A stretch of 64,000 nucleotides of DNA from Mariniphaga sp041687215 (GTDB taxonomy: Bacteria; Bacteroidota; Bacteroidia; Bacteroidales; Prolixibacteraceae), in NCBI RefSeq assembly GCF_041687215.1, contig NZ_JAWLCI010000007.1:43564-107563 (forward strand), read 5' to 3'. The position numbers and the translations under genes were made by a program. Every line of letters begins with the position of its first letter. The first letter of the stretch is position 1. Below the pieces are notes generated by a model, which worked only from the letters and a program-made list of their open reading frames with translations, did no database searches and was not told the origin of the DNA. Positions 27,691 to 37,600 of this stretch are shown piece after piece.

Positions 27691-28323
27691 ATGAAGTATT
27701 TAGTTATTGAAGGAAACATTGGATCGGGGAAAACAACCCTGGCAAAAATGCTGGCAGATGTTTTAAATGCAAAACTCATTTTGGAACAGTTTGACGACAA
27801 TCCGTTTTTGCCCAAATTTTACAAAGACCAGGAACGGTATTCTTTTTCACTCGAACTCTCTTTTTTGGCCGACAGGTACAACCAGGTAAAAAAGGAAGTT
27901 TTGAACCTCGACCTTTTTCACCCCCTAACCATTGCTGATTATTATTTTGCAAAAACTGCCATTTTTGCGCAAAATACACTAAAACCAGATGAGTACCGTC
28001 TTTTCAGGCAAATTTTCAATATGGTAGTCGATAATATTCCAAAACCTGATTTATATGTGTTCCTTTATGCTGATACCTCAAAACTGCTTGAAAACATAAA
28101 AACCCGGGGCCGGGATTACGAGCAGGAAATTTCTGCCGGTTACCTTGAAAAAATAAACGAGGGATATTTCAGCTATTTTAAAGGAATCTCCTCATTCCCA
28201 GTACTTATTGTTGATATAAATCAAATTGATTTTGTAAAATATCCTGAACATTTTGCACTTATTAAAGAAACCCTTTTTAAAAGTGATTATAAATTAGGCA
28301 CAAATCGGTTGATTTTGTCTTAA
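27691..28323 (+). CDS. Deoxynucleoside kinase
   Basis: A 210-residue cytoplasmic enzyme that phosphorylates deoxynucleosides for nucleotide salvage. The P-loop GNIGSGKTT is at residues ~8-16. ILEQFDDNPFLPKFY, FSLELSFLADRYNQ and IADYYFAKTAIFA are typical of the deoxyadenosine/deoxycytidine/deoxyguanosine kinase family. The lid-region arginines are in IKTRGRDYEQEI. Base specificity cannot be read from the sequence. It follows the small membrane protein gene closely. Confidence 0.88.
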   Translation: MKYLVIEGNIGSGKTTLAKMLADVLNAKLILEQFDDNPFLPKFYKDQERYSFSLELSFLADRYNQVKKEVLNLDLFHPLTIADYYFAKTAIFAQNTLKPDEYRLFRQIFNMVVDNIPKPDLYVFLYADTSKLLENIKTRGRDYEQEISAGYLEKINEGYFSYFKGISSFPVLIVDINQIDFVKYPEHFALIKETLFKSDYKLGTNRLILS

Positions 28324-28420
28324 AATTATATTTATTCACTTTCTGAAATAAAAAAGCTTACTATTTTTGTGTGATTAGGAAAATAATATTAATTCAAATA
28401 AATAAATAATACGGTATGTT

Positions 28421-30175
28421 ATGAAAAATTTCAGATTAAAAACGTTGGTTCTGTTTGCATTAACTGCTGCGCTGCTATCGGGTTGTGCAGGCTTAAAAAA
28501 AATGAAAAAAAATGCTGATCAGATTCAGTTTAAAGTTACACCCGAGGTTTTGGAAACCCATGCAGGAGAAGTTGATTTGACTGTTGATGGAAGGTTTCCG
28601 GTAAAGTATTTCGATAAAAAAGCCACACTAACTGCAACGCCGGTTTTAAAATATGATGGTGGCCAAACCAATTTTAGCCCGGTTGCCCTTCAGGGAGAAA
28701 AAGTTCAGGGAAACAACAGGGTAATTAGCTACAATGCAGGAGGAACTTTTAGTTATAAAGACGCTGCCGATTTTAAAGAAGCAATGAGAAAATCAGAGCT
28801 CTTTGTAAATATTACCGCTTCAAAAGGTTCAAAAACACTTGATTTCGATCCCATTAAAATTGCCGATGGAGTTATTGCAACCAGTACCATGGTGGCTAAT
28901 TTCCCAAAACCAATTTTGGGTGTACGCCGCGAAGCAAACAATTCAGGCAAATACGATCCCAATGTCGATCCGTTTCAAAGAATCGTGCCTGACGAAATGC
29001 TGGCTGACATTCACTACCTCATTAACCGCGCAAATCTTCGGAATGAAGAAATTACAGCGGAAGATGTAGCTGCTTATTTGCAATACACGCAAAAAGCAAA
29101 CGAAGAAGAACGTATCGATTTGAAAGGTGTTGAAGTTTCAGCTTACGCTTCACCAGACGGTACCATCGATTTTAATACCGAACTGGCCGGAAAACGTAAA
29201 GATTCTTCTTCCGATTTTCTGGCAGGTAAATTGAAAGAGCTGGGTGTTGATGTTAACCTAAGAACAAAATACACACCTGAAGACTGGGATGGTTTCAAGG
29301 AAAAACTCGAACAATCAAATATTCAGGATAAAGAACTGATTCTGCGTGTTCTTTCCATGTACAGCGATCCTGAAGTTCGCGAACGTGAAATCAGAAACCT
29401 TTCTGAAACTTTCACCGAACTGGCTGAAAAAATTCTTCCTGAACTGCGTCGTGCAAAACTGCTTACCAGTGTTGAACTGATTGGAAAAACCGATGAAGAA
29501 CTGATGGCACTTGCAAAATCAGATCCGGCTTCACTAAATCCGGCAGAGCTGCTTTACGCTGCCACTTTGTTTGAAGAACTTGATGAACAACTTTCAGTTT
29601 ACAACTCATTCATTAAAGTTTATCCGAGCGACTGGCGCGGACCCAACAACGCAGGTTATGTTTTGGTAAAACAAATGAAATATAACGAAGCAAAACCATT
29701 GTTTGAAAAAGCTGAAACACTTAAAAACGACGAGCCTATTGTAAAAAATAATTTGGGTGCAGTTGCTCTATACGAAAATAAAGTTGAAGAAGCTGAAACA
29801 CTTTTCGGTGCCGCTTCAGGAGCTGGTAAAGAGGTAAACTACAATTTAGGAATTGTTAGCCTTAAAAAAGCAAACTACGACCAGGCTGTTCGCTATTTCA
29901 GCGACTTCCAGGATGTAAATACCGGTCTGGCTAAAATTCTGGCTGGCGACAATAACGGCGCATTGCGTGATTTGGAAGCATTCCAACGTCCCAACTGTTT
30001 TATGAAAGAATACCTGAAGGCAGTAATTGGTGCCCGCACCGCTCGCGAAAACCTGCTTTTCGAAAGTCTTGGCACTGCAGTTGAATACAATGCGGATATG
30101 AAAGCAAAAGCAAAAACCGATTTGGAATTTGCTAAATATTTTAATAATCCACGTTTCCAGGAAATTGTGAATTAA
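28421..30175 (+). CDS. TPR-containing outer-membrane-associated lipoprotein
   Basis: A 584-residue lipoprotein: the signal peptide ends with the lipobox LLSGC at ~18-22. The middle holds a possible OmpA-like segment (VEVSAYASPDGTIDFNTELAGKR) and the C-terminal ~190 residues contain tetratricopeptide-like helices (WRGPNNAGYVLVKQMKYNEAKPLFEKAE, IVKNNLGAVALYENKVEEAETLF). It is a type widespread in Bacteroidota, but I cannot name a function; envelope assembly or scaffolding is a guess. TATTTTTG at 28362-28369 is a possible -7 box, and a strong terminator follows, so it is probably a single-gene unit. Confidence 0.8.
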   Translation: MKNFRLKTLVLFALTAALLSGCAGLKKMKKNADQIQFKVTPEVLETHAGEVDLTVDGRFPVKYFDKKATLTATPVLKYDGGQTNFSPVALQGEKVQGNNRVISYNAGGTFSYKDAADFKEAMRKSELFVNITASKGSKTLDFDPIKIADGVIATSTMVANFPKPILGVRREANNSGKYDPNVDPFQRIVPDEMLADIHYLINRANLRNEEITAEDVAAYLQYTQKANEEERIDLKGVEVSAYASPDGTIDFNTELAGKRKDSSSDFLAGKLKELGVDVNLRTKYTPEDWDGFKEKLEQSNIQDKELILRVLSMYSDPEVREREIRNLSETFTELAEKILPELRRAKLLTSVELIGKTDEELMALAKSDPASLNPAELLYAATLFEELDEQLSVYNSFIKVYPSDWRGPNNAGYVLVKQMKYNEAKPLFEKAETLKNDEPIVKNNLGAVALYENKVEEAETLFGAASGAGKEVNYNLGIVSLKKANYDQAVRYFSDFQDVNTGLAKILAGDNNGALRDLEAFQRPNCFMKEYLKAVIGARTARENLLFESLGTAVEYNADMKAKAKTDLEFAKYFNNPRFQEIVN

Positions 30176-30197
30176 TATTTTTAGTTCAATAAAAGCG

Positions 30198-30232
30198 AAG
30201 GGCAGTCATTTTTTGGCTGCCCTTTGTTTTTT
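30198..30232 (+). terminator. Terminator after the TPR lipoprotein gene
   Basis: AAGGGCAG (30198-30205) pairs with CTGCCCTT (30217-30224), followed by TGTTTTTT. Confidence 0.8.
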
Positions 30233-30316
30233 ATGACATTTTACGTTTCATATTCAACAAGAAAACAGTATTTTTTCCGAATCATTTATTTTAAACGAAA
30301 ATTCAATTTATAAACT

Positions 30317-31687
30317 ATGAAAAATATCAATAATTACATTGAAGAGAACAAAGACCGGTTTTTGGAAGAATTATTTGGACTGTTGCGGATTCCGTCAATC
30401 AGCTCAATAAAAGATCATAAACCGGATATGTACAAAGCAGCCGAATACTGGAAAGAATTGCTGCTGAAATCGGGTGCAGATAAAGCCGAAATATTTGAAA
30501 CAGCCGGAAACCCGGTTACTTACGGCGAAAAAATAATTGATCCCGTTTTGCCAACTGTTTTGGTATATTCTCACATGGATGTGATGCCGGTTGATCCCAT
30601 TGAAAAGTGGAATACTGATCCGTTTGAACCTGAAATCCACGATGGAAAAATTTGGGGCCGCGGTGCCGACGACGATAAAGGCCAGGGAATGATGCACGCT
30701 AAGGCATTCGAACTAATGGTTAAAACCAATGCGCTACCCTGCAATGTGAAATTTATGATTGAAGGCGAAGAGGAAATCGGTTCGCCCAACCTGGGAAAAT
30801 GGTGCGAAGAACATAAGGAAATGTTGAAAGCCGATGTAATTTTGGTTTCAGATACCTCAATGATTGCCCCTGAAATTCCTTCCATTACAACTGGTTTGCG
30901 CGGACTGGCCTACTGGCAGGTGGAAGTTACCGGACCAAACCGCGATTTGCATTCCGGTTTGTTTGGCGGAACAGTGGCCAATCCCATAAATGTACTTTGT
31001 TCCATGATTGACCAAATGGTGGACGAAAGGGGAAAAGTTACGATTCCAGGTTTTTACGACGATGTACTTGAAGTTTCGGCAGAAGAACGCGAACTTTTAG
31101 GGCGTGCACCTTTTAATGTGGAAGAATACAAAAAAGCCATTGATGTTGAGGAATTGGCTGGAGAAGAAGGTTATACACCCACTGAACGCACTGGTATCCG
31201 GCCTTCGTTTGATGTGTGTGGAATTTGGGGCGGCTACACCGGAGAAGGTGCCAAAACGGTTTTACCATCAAAAGCCTTTGCAAAAATTTCGACCCGTTTG
31301 GTTCCCAACCAGGATCATGAAAAAATTGCAGAACTCTTTAAACAACACTTCGAAAGTATTGCACCGAAATCTGTTAAGGTGGAAGTCACACCCCTGCACG
31401 GCGGACAAGGTTATGTATGCCCTATCGATTTTCCAGCTTACCAGGCCGCCGAAAAGGCTTACACCGATGTTTATGGCAAACGACCTGTTCCTGTTCGGTC
31501 AGGAGGAAGCATTCCCATTATTTCCACTTTCGAGGAAATTCTGGGAATTAAATCTGTGCTCATGGGATTCGGCCTCGAAGCCGACGCTATTCATTCACCC
31601 AACGAAAACTACCCGCTGGAACAGTTTTTTAACGGAATTAAAACCATTCCGCTGTTTTATAAGTATTTTGCGGAAATGAATAAATAA
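30317..31687 (+). CDS. M20-family dipeptidase
   Basis: A 456-residue cytoplasmic metallopeptidase of the CNDP2-like M20 group that hydrolyses short peptides. Metal-site motifs are YSHMDVMP (His and Asp), GRGADDDKGQ (bridging Asp), EGEEEIGSP (catalytic Glu pair) and VSDTSM. The dimerisation domain is marked by GPNRDLHSG. The C-terminal metal His is in AIHSPNEN. No signal peptide. It stands alone between a terminator and the sulfatase gene. Substrate specificity is not determinable here. Confidence 0.9.
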   Translation: MKNINNYIEENKDRFLEELFGLLRIPSISSIKDHKPDMYKAAEYWKELLLKSGADKAEIFETAGNPVTYGEKIIDPVLPTVLVYSHMDVMPVDPIEKWNTDPFEPEIHDGKIWGRGADDDKGQGMMHAKAFELMVKTNALPCNVKFMIEGEEEIGSPNLGKWCEEHKEMLKADVILVSDTSMIAPEIPSITTGLRGLAYWQVEVTGPNRDLHSGLFGGTVANPINVLCSMIDQMVDERGKVTIPGFYDDVLEVSAEERELLGRAPFNVEEYKKAIDVEELAGEEGYTPTERTGIRPSFDVCGIWGGYTGEGAKTVLPSKAFAKISTRLVPNQDHEKIAELFKQHFESIAPKSVKVEVTPLHGGQGYVCPIDFPAYQAAEKAYTDVYGKRPVPVRSGGSIPIISTFEEILGIKSVLMGFGLEADAIHSPNENYPLEQFFNGIKTIPLFYKYFAEMNK

Positions 31688-31747
31688 CTTATTTGCAATT
31701 ATTCAGATGGTGGCTTCTGGTCACCTGCTGAATTTTTTTGGTTTGAC

Positions 31748-33175
31748 ATGATGTCGTTAAAAAAATCATTTGTATTTATTTTTGTTCTTGGGGCAATTTT
31801 TGCATGCGCCCCAAAAAAGCAAAAACCCAACTTCGTTTTCATTCTGGTTGACGACCTGGGCTGGGCCGATGTAAAATGCAATTATCCTGAAAGTTTTTAC
31901 GATACGCCAAATATTGATAAGTTGGCCGAAGGTGGAGTCCGTTTTACACAGGCTTATTCTGCCAATCCGGTTTGCAGTCCCACCCGCGCGTCCATTATGA
32001 CCGGCAAACATCCAAACAGGGTAAATATTACCGACTGGATTCCGGGCAACGATCCCAAAAACCGCCCACTGCTTGGGCCGCAAGATGGAAACGAACTGGC
32101 ACTGGTAGAAATCACTTTAGCCGAAAAGTTAAAAGAAGCCGGTTACCAAACTTTTTTTGCAGGGAAATGGCATTTGGGCGATGAAGGTTTTTTCCCCGAA
32201 GATCAGGGGTTCGACATCAATCTTGGTGGCCATGACAAGGGGAGTCCGCCGGGAGGATATTATTCGCCATACAATAATCCAAAACTTAAAGATGGTCCGG
32301 ATGGGGAATATTTAACCGATCGGTTAACCAACGAAAGCATTCGGTTTTTGGAAAAAAACAAGGAAAATCCGTTTTTGCTGTTCCTGTCGTTTTACACGGT
32401 TCACACGCCCATTCAGGCTGCTAATAAACATGTTGAAAAGTATGAAATGAAAAGGGAAAAACTGGAACTGGATTCCATTCCCCACAAAAAGGAGGGCGAA
32501 GGATGGACAAAACTGGTACAGGAAGACGCTGCATATGCATCGATGGTGGCAGCTATGGATGAAAATGTGGGCCGTTTGCTTGAAGCACTTGCCAAAAATG
32601 GTATGGATAAAAACACCTGGGTTATTTTTACCAGCGACAACGGTGGACTTTCAACACTTACCCGAAAAAACGCACCCACAAACAATGGCCCGCTGCGTGC
32701 CGGGAAAGGCTGGTGTTACGAAGGAGGAATCCGGGTTCCGTTAATTATTACCGGACCAGGGTTAAATAGCCCTGGCCGAATTTCGGAACAACCAGTAGTG
32801 AGTATGGATTTTTTTACCACATTATTATCTCTGGCCGGAATTCAACATGAAAAAAATGATGGAGTAAATTTGCTGCCAATTTTAGCAGAGGAGAAAAACA
32901 TCTCACGCAATGAATTGTTCTGGCACTTCCCGCATTACCACGGCAGCGGCTGGAAACCTGGTTCGGCCATCAGAAAAGGTGATTGGAAACTTGTGATTCA
33001 TTACGAAAGCAATCATATAGAACTTTTTAATCTGGCTGAAGACCCCGGAGAAACAAAAGATATTTCCGGAAACTTTCCTGAAAAACTGATTGAACTCAAA
33101 ATATTGCTTGAAGAAAAACTGGCCGAATCAGGCAGTCATTATCCTATTTCAAATCCAGGTTTTGAACCGGATTAA
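31748..33175 (+). CDS. Lipoprotein sulfatase (formylglycine-dependent, Cys type)
   Basis: A 475-residue type I sulfatase that removes sulphate esters, probably from glycans. The start is hydrophobic and ends AIFAC, a plausible lipobox, so it is likely a lipoprotein. Metal ligands are in FILVDDLGWAD. The catalytic cysteine to be converted to formylglycine is in VCSPTRAS (CxPxR). GKWHLGD and FTSDNGG are further family motifs. No anaerobic sulfatase-maturating enzyme is in the window. Its TAA overlaps the stop of the convergent DUF2490 pseudogene by two bases. It is the last intact gene before the decayed stretch and may belong to the same glycan locus. Confidence 0.9.
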   Translation: MMSLKKSFVFIFVLGAIFACAPKKQKPNFVFILVDDLGWADVKCNYPESFYDTPNIDKLAEGGVRFTQAYSANPVCSPTRASIMTGKHPNRVNITDWIPGNDPKNRPLLGPQDGNELALVEITLAEKLKEAGYQTFFAGKWHLGDEGFFPEDQGFDINLGGHDKGSPPGGYYSPYNNPKLKDGPDGEYLTDRLTNESIRFLEKNKENPFLLFLSFYTVHTPIQAANKHVEKYEMKREKLELDSIPHKKEGEGWTKLVQEDAAYASMVAAMDENVGRLLEALAKNGMDKNTWVIFTSDNGGLSTLTRKNAPTNNGPLRAGKGWCYEGGIRVPLIITGPGLNSPGRISEQPVVSMDFFTTLLSLAGIQHEKNDGVNLLPILAEEKNISRNELFWHFPHYHGSGWKPGSAIRKGDWKLVIHYESNHIELFNLAEDPGETKDISGNFPEKLIELKILLEEKLAESGSHYPISNPGFEPD

Positions 33176-33791
33176 AACCTCAGCCGGTAATCAATTCCCA
33201 AAATTTGAATGGAAGCTTTTTCAGTAAAATAACTGTGGAGCCGGTAATACAGCCCACTCTGTGCAAATCACCAAACCGGCGGGTGAACCCTACGTCAAAC
33301 CTTGATTTATGCAATTTATTTTTTATCAGGTTATGAAGGAGTTCGTAGCTTGTAAATGGACTGATTCTTTTGGCTTTGGTTCTGTTTTCCAGTTTCGCCC
33401 TTGGCCTGAAATATTTACTCGAATTTTCATCACCTGCCTCGGAGAAGTTGGTGTATCTTCCGCGTAACGATAATTCGAAGCGGTTTATATCTTTTGATGC
33501 CTGTGCATCGAACGTAAACCGGCTGTAAGACACATTCCCCTTATTTTTTACTTCTGCACCAATTCTGTAGGTACCTGAAAAAGCCAGAAAAGAAAAAACA
33601 TCATACGAAAGTTTTCCCTGCACCACATATTCATCTAACTGATATTGGTCTTTTAATCTCATTTGGGATATATTGCTAAAAGAAAATCTTTCCTGAATTC
33701 CAATTCAATCCAGGTTTTGAATTTTTCAGTTTTGGCCTTTGCCGGAAGTCCACTAAAAACAGTTAAAAAAATAAGAATTTTTTGCAATCAT
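33172..33791 (-). pseudogene. Frameshifted DUF2490-type outer-membrane beta-barrel gene
   Basis: Only the central ~140 residues read openly (MRLKDQYQLDEYVVQ to RRFGDLHRVG). At the 3' end one missing base near 33253-33255 changes the frame. The alternative frame continues GLYYRLHSYFTEKASIQ to DYRLRF and stops at 33172, the terminal Phe expected of an outer-membrane barrel. At the 5' end the signal peptide frame (KILIFLTVFSGLPAKA, then KTWIELEFRKDF) is offset at an A-run (33778-33783) and again near 33665. At least three indels, so not functional as written. Family call DUF2490 is from memory. Confidence 0.75.
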
Positions 33792-33865
33792 ATTATTTTG
33801 CCTCCATTTTTGAATGGCCATTGTTGTCAAAAAAATGATAATCTGGGCCATTTTGCATTTGTAAT

Positions 33866-34420
33866 TTATTTGGCCACTTGAAATTTTTTAATTTTCACAC
33901 CGGTTCTGTTTTCCAGATCTTGCAGAAGAAGGGCTTCATTTTGCCTATGAAGGTTTTCAATATTTTTGTAAATAATTACTACCGAATTTTCCTGGTGCAT
34001 CTTTAAAATATTTTCCAAAGCCCATATAGCTCCAACAAACAGGATGTTTACAAAAGTAAGTTCCAGAAAACCTAAATATTCTTTTGAAAGAGCATTGATA
34101 ACCGATACAACAATGATGATAAAAGGTAAGTCATTTCTTTGGGTGGAATAGTATCAGTACGGTATCTGATGATGCCAAAAATAGCAAATAATTCCAAGGC
34201 AAAAACCAGCTCAAGAGTTAGGCTTTCAAGCAGATATATATACCAGCAAAAAAAAGCAATACTTATTGCAAAATAACTGAAATAAAACTCCTTTCATTTA
34301 CTGATTAAGGCATATAGGAGCACAACAACAAAAGTAGTGGCCAGATTAATGGCAAACCGTAAAAAAAAGGGGAGTTAAAAATTCTGTTTCTATTGTACTC
34401 AGGTTAAAGTTACTGAACAT
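33866..34420 (-). pseudogene. Frameshifted DUF4956 membrane protein gene
   Basis: Splicing three frames gives a recognisable protein: MFSNFNLSTIETEFLTP, FAINLATTFVVVLLYALISK, then KEFYFSYFAIS, LELFAIFGIIRYRTDTIP, KEMTYL, then IIIVVSVINALSKEY, ending VKIKKFQVAK. FAIFGIIRYRT and KEMTYL are hallmarks of DUF4956. Lesions are an indel in the A-run at ~34361, a nonsense codon at ~34296 (TGA where CGA would fit), and a one-base loss in the A-run at 34121-34124. In related bacteria DUF4956 accompanies polyphosphate-polymerase-like VTC proteins (recollection); none is here. It lies just upstream of the DUF2490 remnant on the same strand. Confidence 0.72.
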
Positions 34421-34585
34421 GATTTTGTTTTTAAAAAGAATGCAACATAAATGTAAAATTTAATTTACAATCCTACCTTCCAAAGTTTTTAATTTGAAAA
34501 CCTTTCTTCTAAAATTGCCACAGAAAATTATATGCTGACGAATTTTCTAGTTAATTTTGTTTCAACATCAATTATAACCTGTTAA

Positions 34586-34657
34586 ATGAAGAATTTATTT
34601 TATGCTATTCTCATTTTAATCTTCCTGCCAAAATTAATTGCAGGGAATTCAGTTTAA
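34586..34657 (+). pseudogene. Orphan signal peptide, relic of a secreted-protein gene
   Basis: A 23-residue frame, MKNLFYAILILIFLPKLIAG then NSV and TAA. It is a textbook signal peptide with nothing after it, 12 bases before the start of the next secreted-protein gene. Either a truncated gene, a leader peptide, or chance. No ribosome binding site stands out. Confidence 0.4.
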
Positions 34658-34669
34658 AAAAATCAAATC

Positions 34670-37600
34670 ATGCACAATAGTATTTTTAAATACAGTGTTA
34701 TATTCATTGCATTTCAATTGTGCTGTACTGAAATTACAGCCCAAGACTGGAAGGCAATACCGCTGGTATCTTCAAAAATACTGAGCAATGGACATTCGGG
34801 TGGCGAAGGATGCCAGTGGCCCCAAGCCATTGAAGTGGATCAAACTGATGGTTCGTTCCTTTTGTTTGGCACCGATGTAGGAGGAATATACCGCAGCACA
34901 AATCGTGGGAAACTATGGGAGCCCTGCAACATAGGTTATCATCCGCGCGGAAATTGCGGATTTGCCATTGATCCCAACAATAATCAACGTGCCCTTGCTA
35001 TTGGAGGTAACAGTATTGAAAATAAAAATCATGGCATTTATCTCTCAACAAACCAGGCAGCATCATGGAAGCACGTACTGCAGGAAGAATTTTACAACGG
35101 ATACCGGGATTTTAAAGATAAAGTTGCTTTTGATGCAAGCAGCCTTGATGAGGACCTGGGATATTCTACAATTGCCTACTGGTCAAATCCTGCTGGTGGA
35201 TTGTATAAATCGATCGACGGCGGTGAAACATGGAAGGAAATTAACAGCGAATTTGGTGATTGTACAATAAAAGTAAGCCCTGAAACAGGTTCAGTTTACG
35301 CAGGAACAATGAATGGATTTTACCAAAGCAATGATGGCGGAACAACTTTTAAACAGGTTTTCAGCGGTGTGGTCAGGGATATTGCCGTTGTCTGTTCGGA
35401 ACCTTCAAAGGTTTGGTTCACAACCAGCAGGGAATTGCACGTTTCTGTTGACAATGGAGAAACATTTTCGAAAATAGAATCGACTAATTTTCCGGATAAT
35501 GTGTTGGCTTTAAAAGTGAGCCCGGCCAATCCGGAAAAAATAGTTGTTTGCCATAGTGCTGGTGAGTATTCCAAACCCATTTACATTTCTGCAAACGGTG
35601 GAATTACCTGGCAAATAGCACAAATAGACAATTCCAATGCATTTATGCCATTTAACGGCCGGCACCATGAATTTGCCTGGCATCCGACCGATGAAAACAA
35701 GGTGTGGGCTTTTGGCGGCGATTGGATTACCAGTAGTAGTGACGGTGGAAAAGAATTTGAATGGGATGCCAACGGATACACAGGAATCCTGGTAGGCGGC
35801 ACCTTTAATTTTAATATTTCAGATCCTGATTTGCTATACATTGCTTCGCAGGATTACAACGGAGCTTTCACAAATAACGGAGGGGGAACATGGAAATATT
35901 GCAATGCAAGTGGTCACGGCTGGGGCGGTTTTACCTATGGCGCTTATGCAGCCGATAAAAACGTGCTGGTAACTATGGTTTCACCCGGATGGAACGAATC
36001 CGGACTGCTTACTGTTAGCCGTGATGGCGGAAATACTTTTACCAAAACCGATTTGGTTTGCAACGGTCTGAAAACAGGTTGTGGTGACGCAAAGGACCCT
36101 GATGTAATATATTTCAGTGAATATGTAACTTATGACCGTGGTGAAACATGGCAAATAATGGAAGGATGCAGCGGTGTATTCATCGCCAATTTATCGGGCG
36201 CAAAAGAAGTTTACGGTGCAGATGGAATTTCGGTAGTAAGGTCAAAAGACAAGGGAATTACTTGGGAGAATGTTGTAACATTACCGCAATCAGTGTTGGA
36301 TGTGGCCACTGACCACATTAACAACCGACTTTATGTAGTAACAGGCGGCGACCGGTTGTTTATTTATGAAAATGAAATTCTAACCGAATTATCTTCACGG
36401 GTTCCAACTGATCAATTCAATAACCGTTCAATCCTTACGGTGGCAGTCGATCCTAATAATCCAAATATGGTTTATTGTGCCGGCCCTAAAAACGTTTATA
36501 AAACTGATGCCAGTGTAAAACGATCGACTGACGGTGGCGAAACCTGGGAAATAATTACACCGAACCTGCGCACAAACAACGGCGCAAATACTGGTGATGG
36601 TGCCAACGAAGTTTTTGCACTCCGGGTAAATCCCAAAACCCGAGAATTGTGGGGTGCCGGTGGGTGTTACGGAATATGGAAATTTATCCCCGAAAATAAC
36701 CTGTCAATCAACTTAACGGCGCCTGCCATTGATACCATTCTCATTGCTCCCGGTAATATCATTCTCACTGCCGAAATCATTCAAAACAGCTATTCGGTTG
36801 AAAAAGTGGAGTTTTTTTATGGAGATACGGTTTTGATGAAAGATACAATACCTCCATATCAATATGAATGGCAAAATATTGAAACCGGCGAATATGAAAT
36901 TTACGCTGCTGCTACCGATAGTTCAGGAAATATTGCTTATTCAGGAAAAATAAAAATGCAGGTTATTGCTTTATTGCTTCCTGAAGTAGTTGTAACATCT
37001 CCACTAAACGATGAACAATTTGAATATGATTCAACTATAGAAATTGTGACTGAAGCAAACGACCTTGACGGACAGGTAATTAAAGTTGAATTTTTTGCGA
37101 ATGATACTAAACTGGGCGAAAAAACCGACGGTACTTTTTCTTTTATTTGGGAAAATGTTGTCGACGGATTCTATACTATTATCGTAAAAGTGACCGACAA
37201 TACCAACCAAACGGTAACATCAAACCCGATAAAAATTGTAGTGCAAACAGAAGAAGGGTCCATTACCTACTTCGAGGATTTTAATGATAATCTGGCTCAG
37301 GACTGGATACCTGTCTTCGGAGAATGGTCGGTTCAATTTAATCAGTTCAATAATTTAACATCCAATGGAATGAATTATTGTATTTATCAGGGAACCACGT
37401 TCGCCGATTTCACATTCTCAGCAAAAGTTAAATCCGATTGGAATAACAACTTTGGCCTTATATTCAATTTTACAGATGATAATAATTTTTACCTCGTTGA
37501 ACTTGATGCAGAACCTCAAGGGGTATGGTTAAAAATGGTGAAAGACGGAAATGAATCCACCATTTCAACAGCGTCTTATTCTGGTGGAGGAGTTGGGGTA

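Noticed and set aside
33180..33662. A 160-residue intact gene on the minus strand
   Set aside because: It is only the middle of a DUF2490 barrel; signal peptide and C-terminal strand continue in other frames, so it is listed as a pseudogene.
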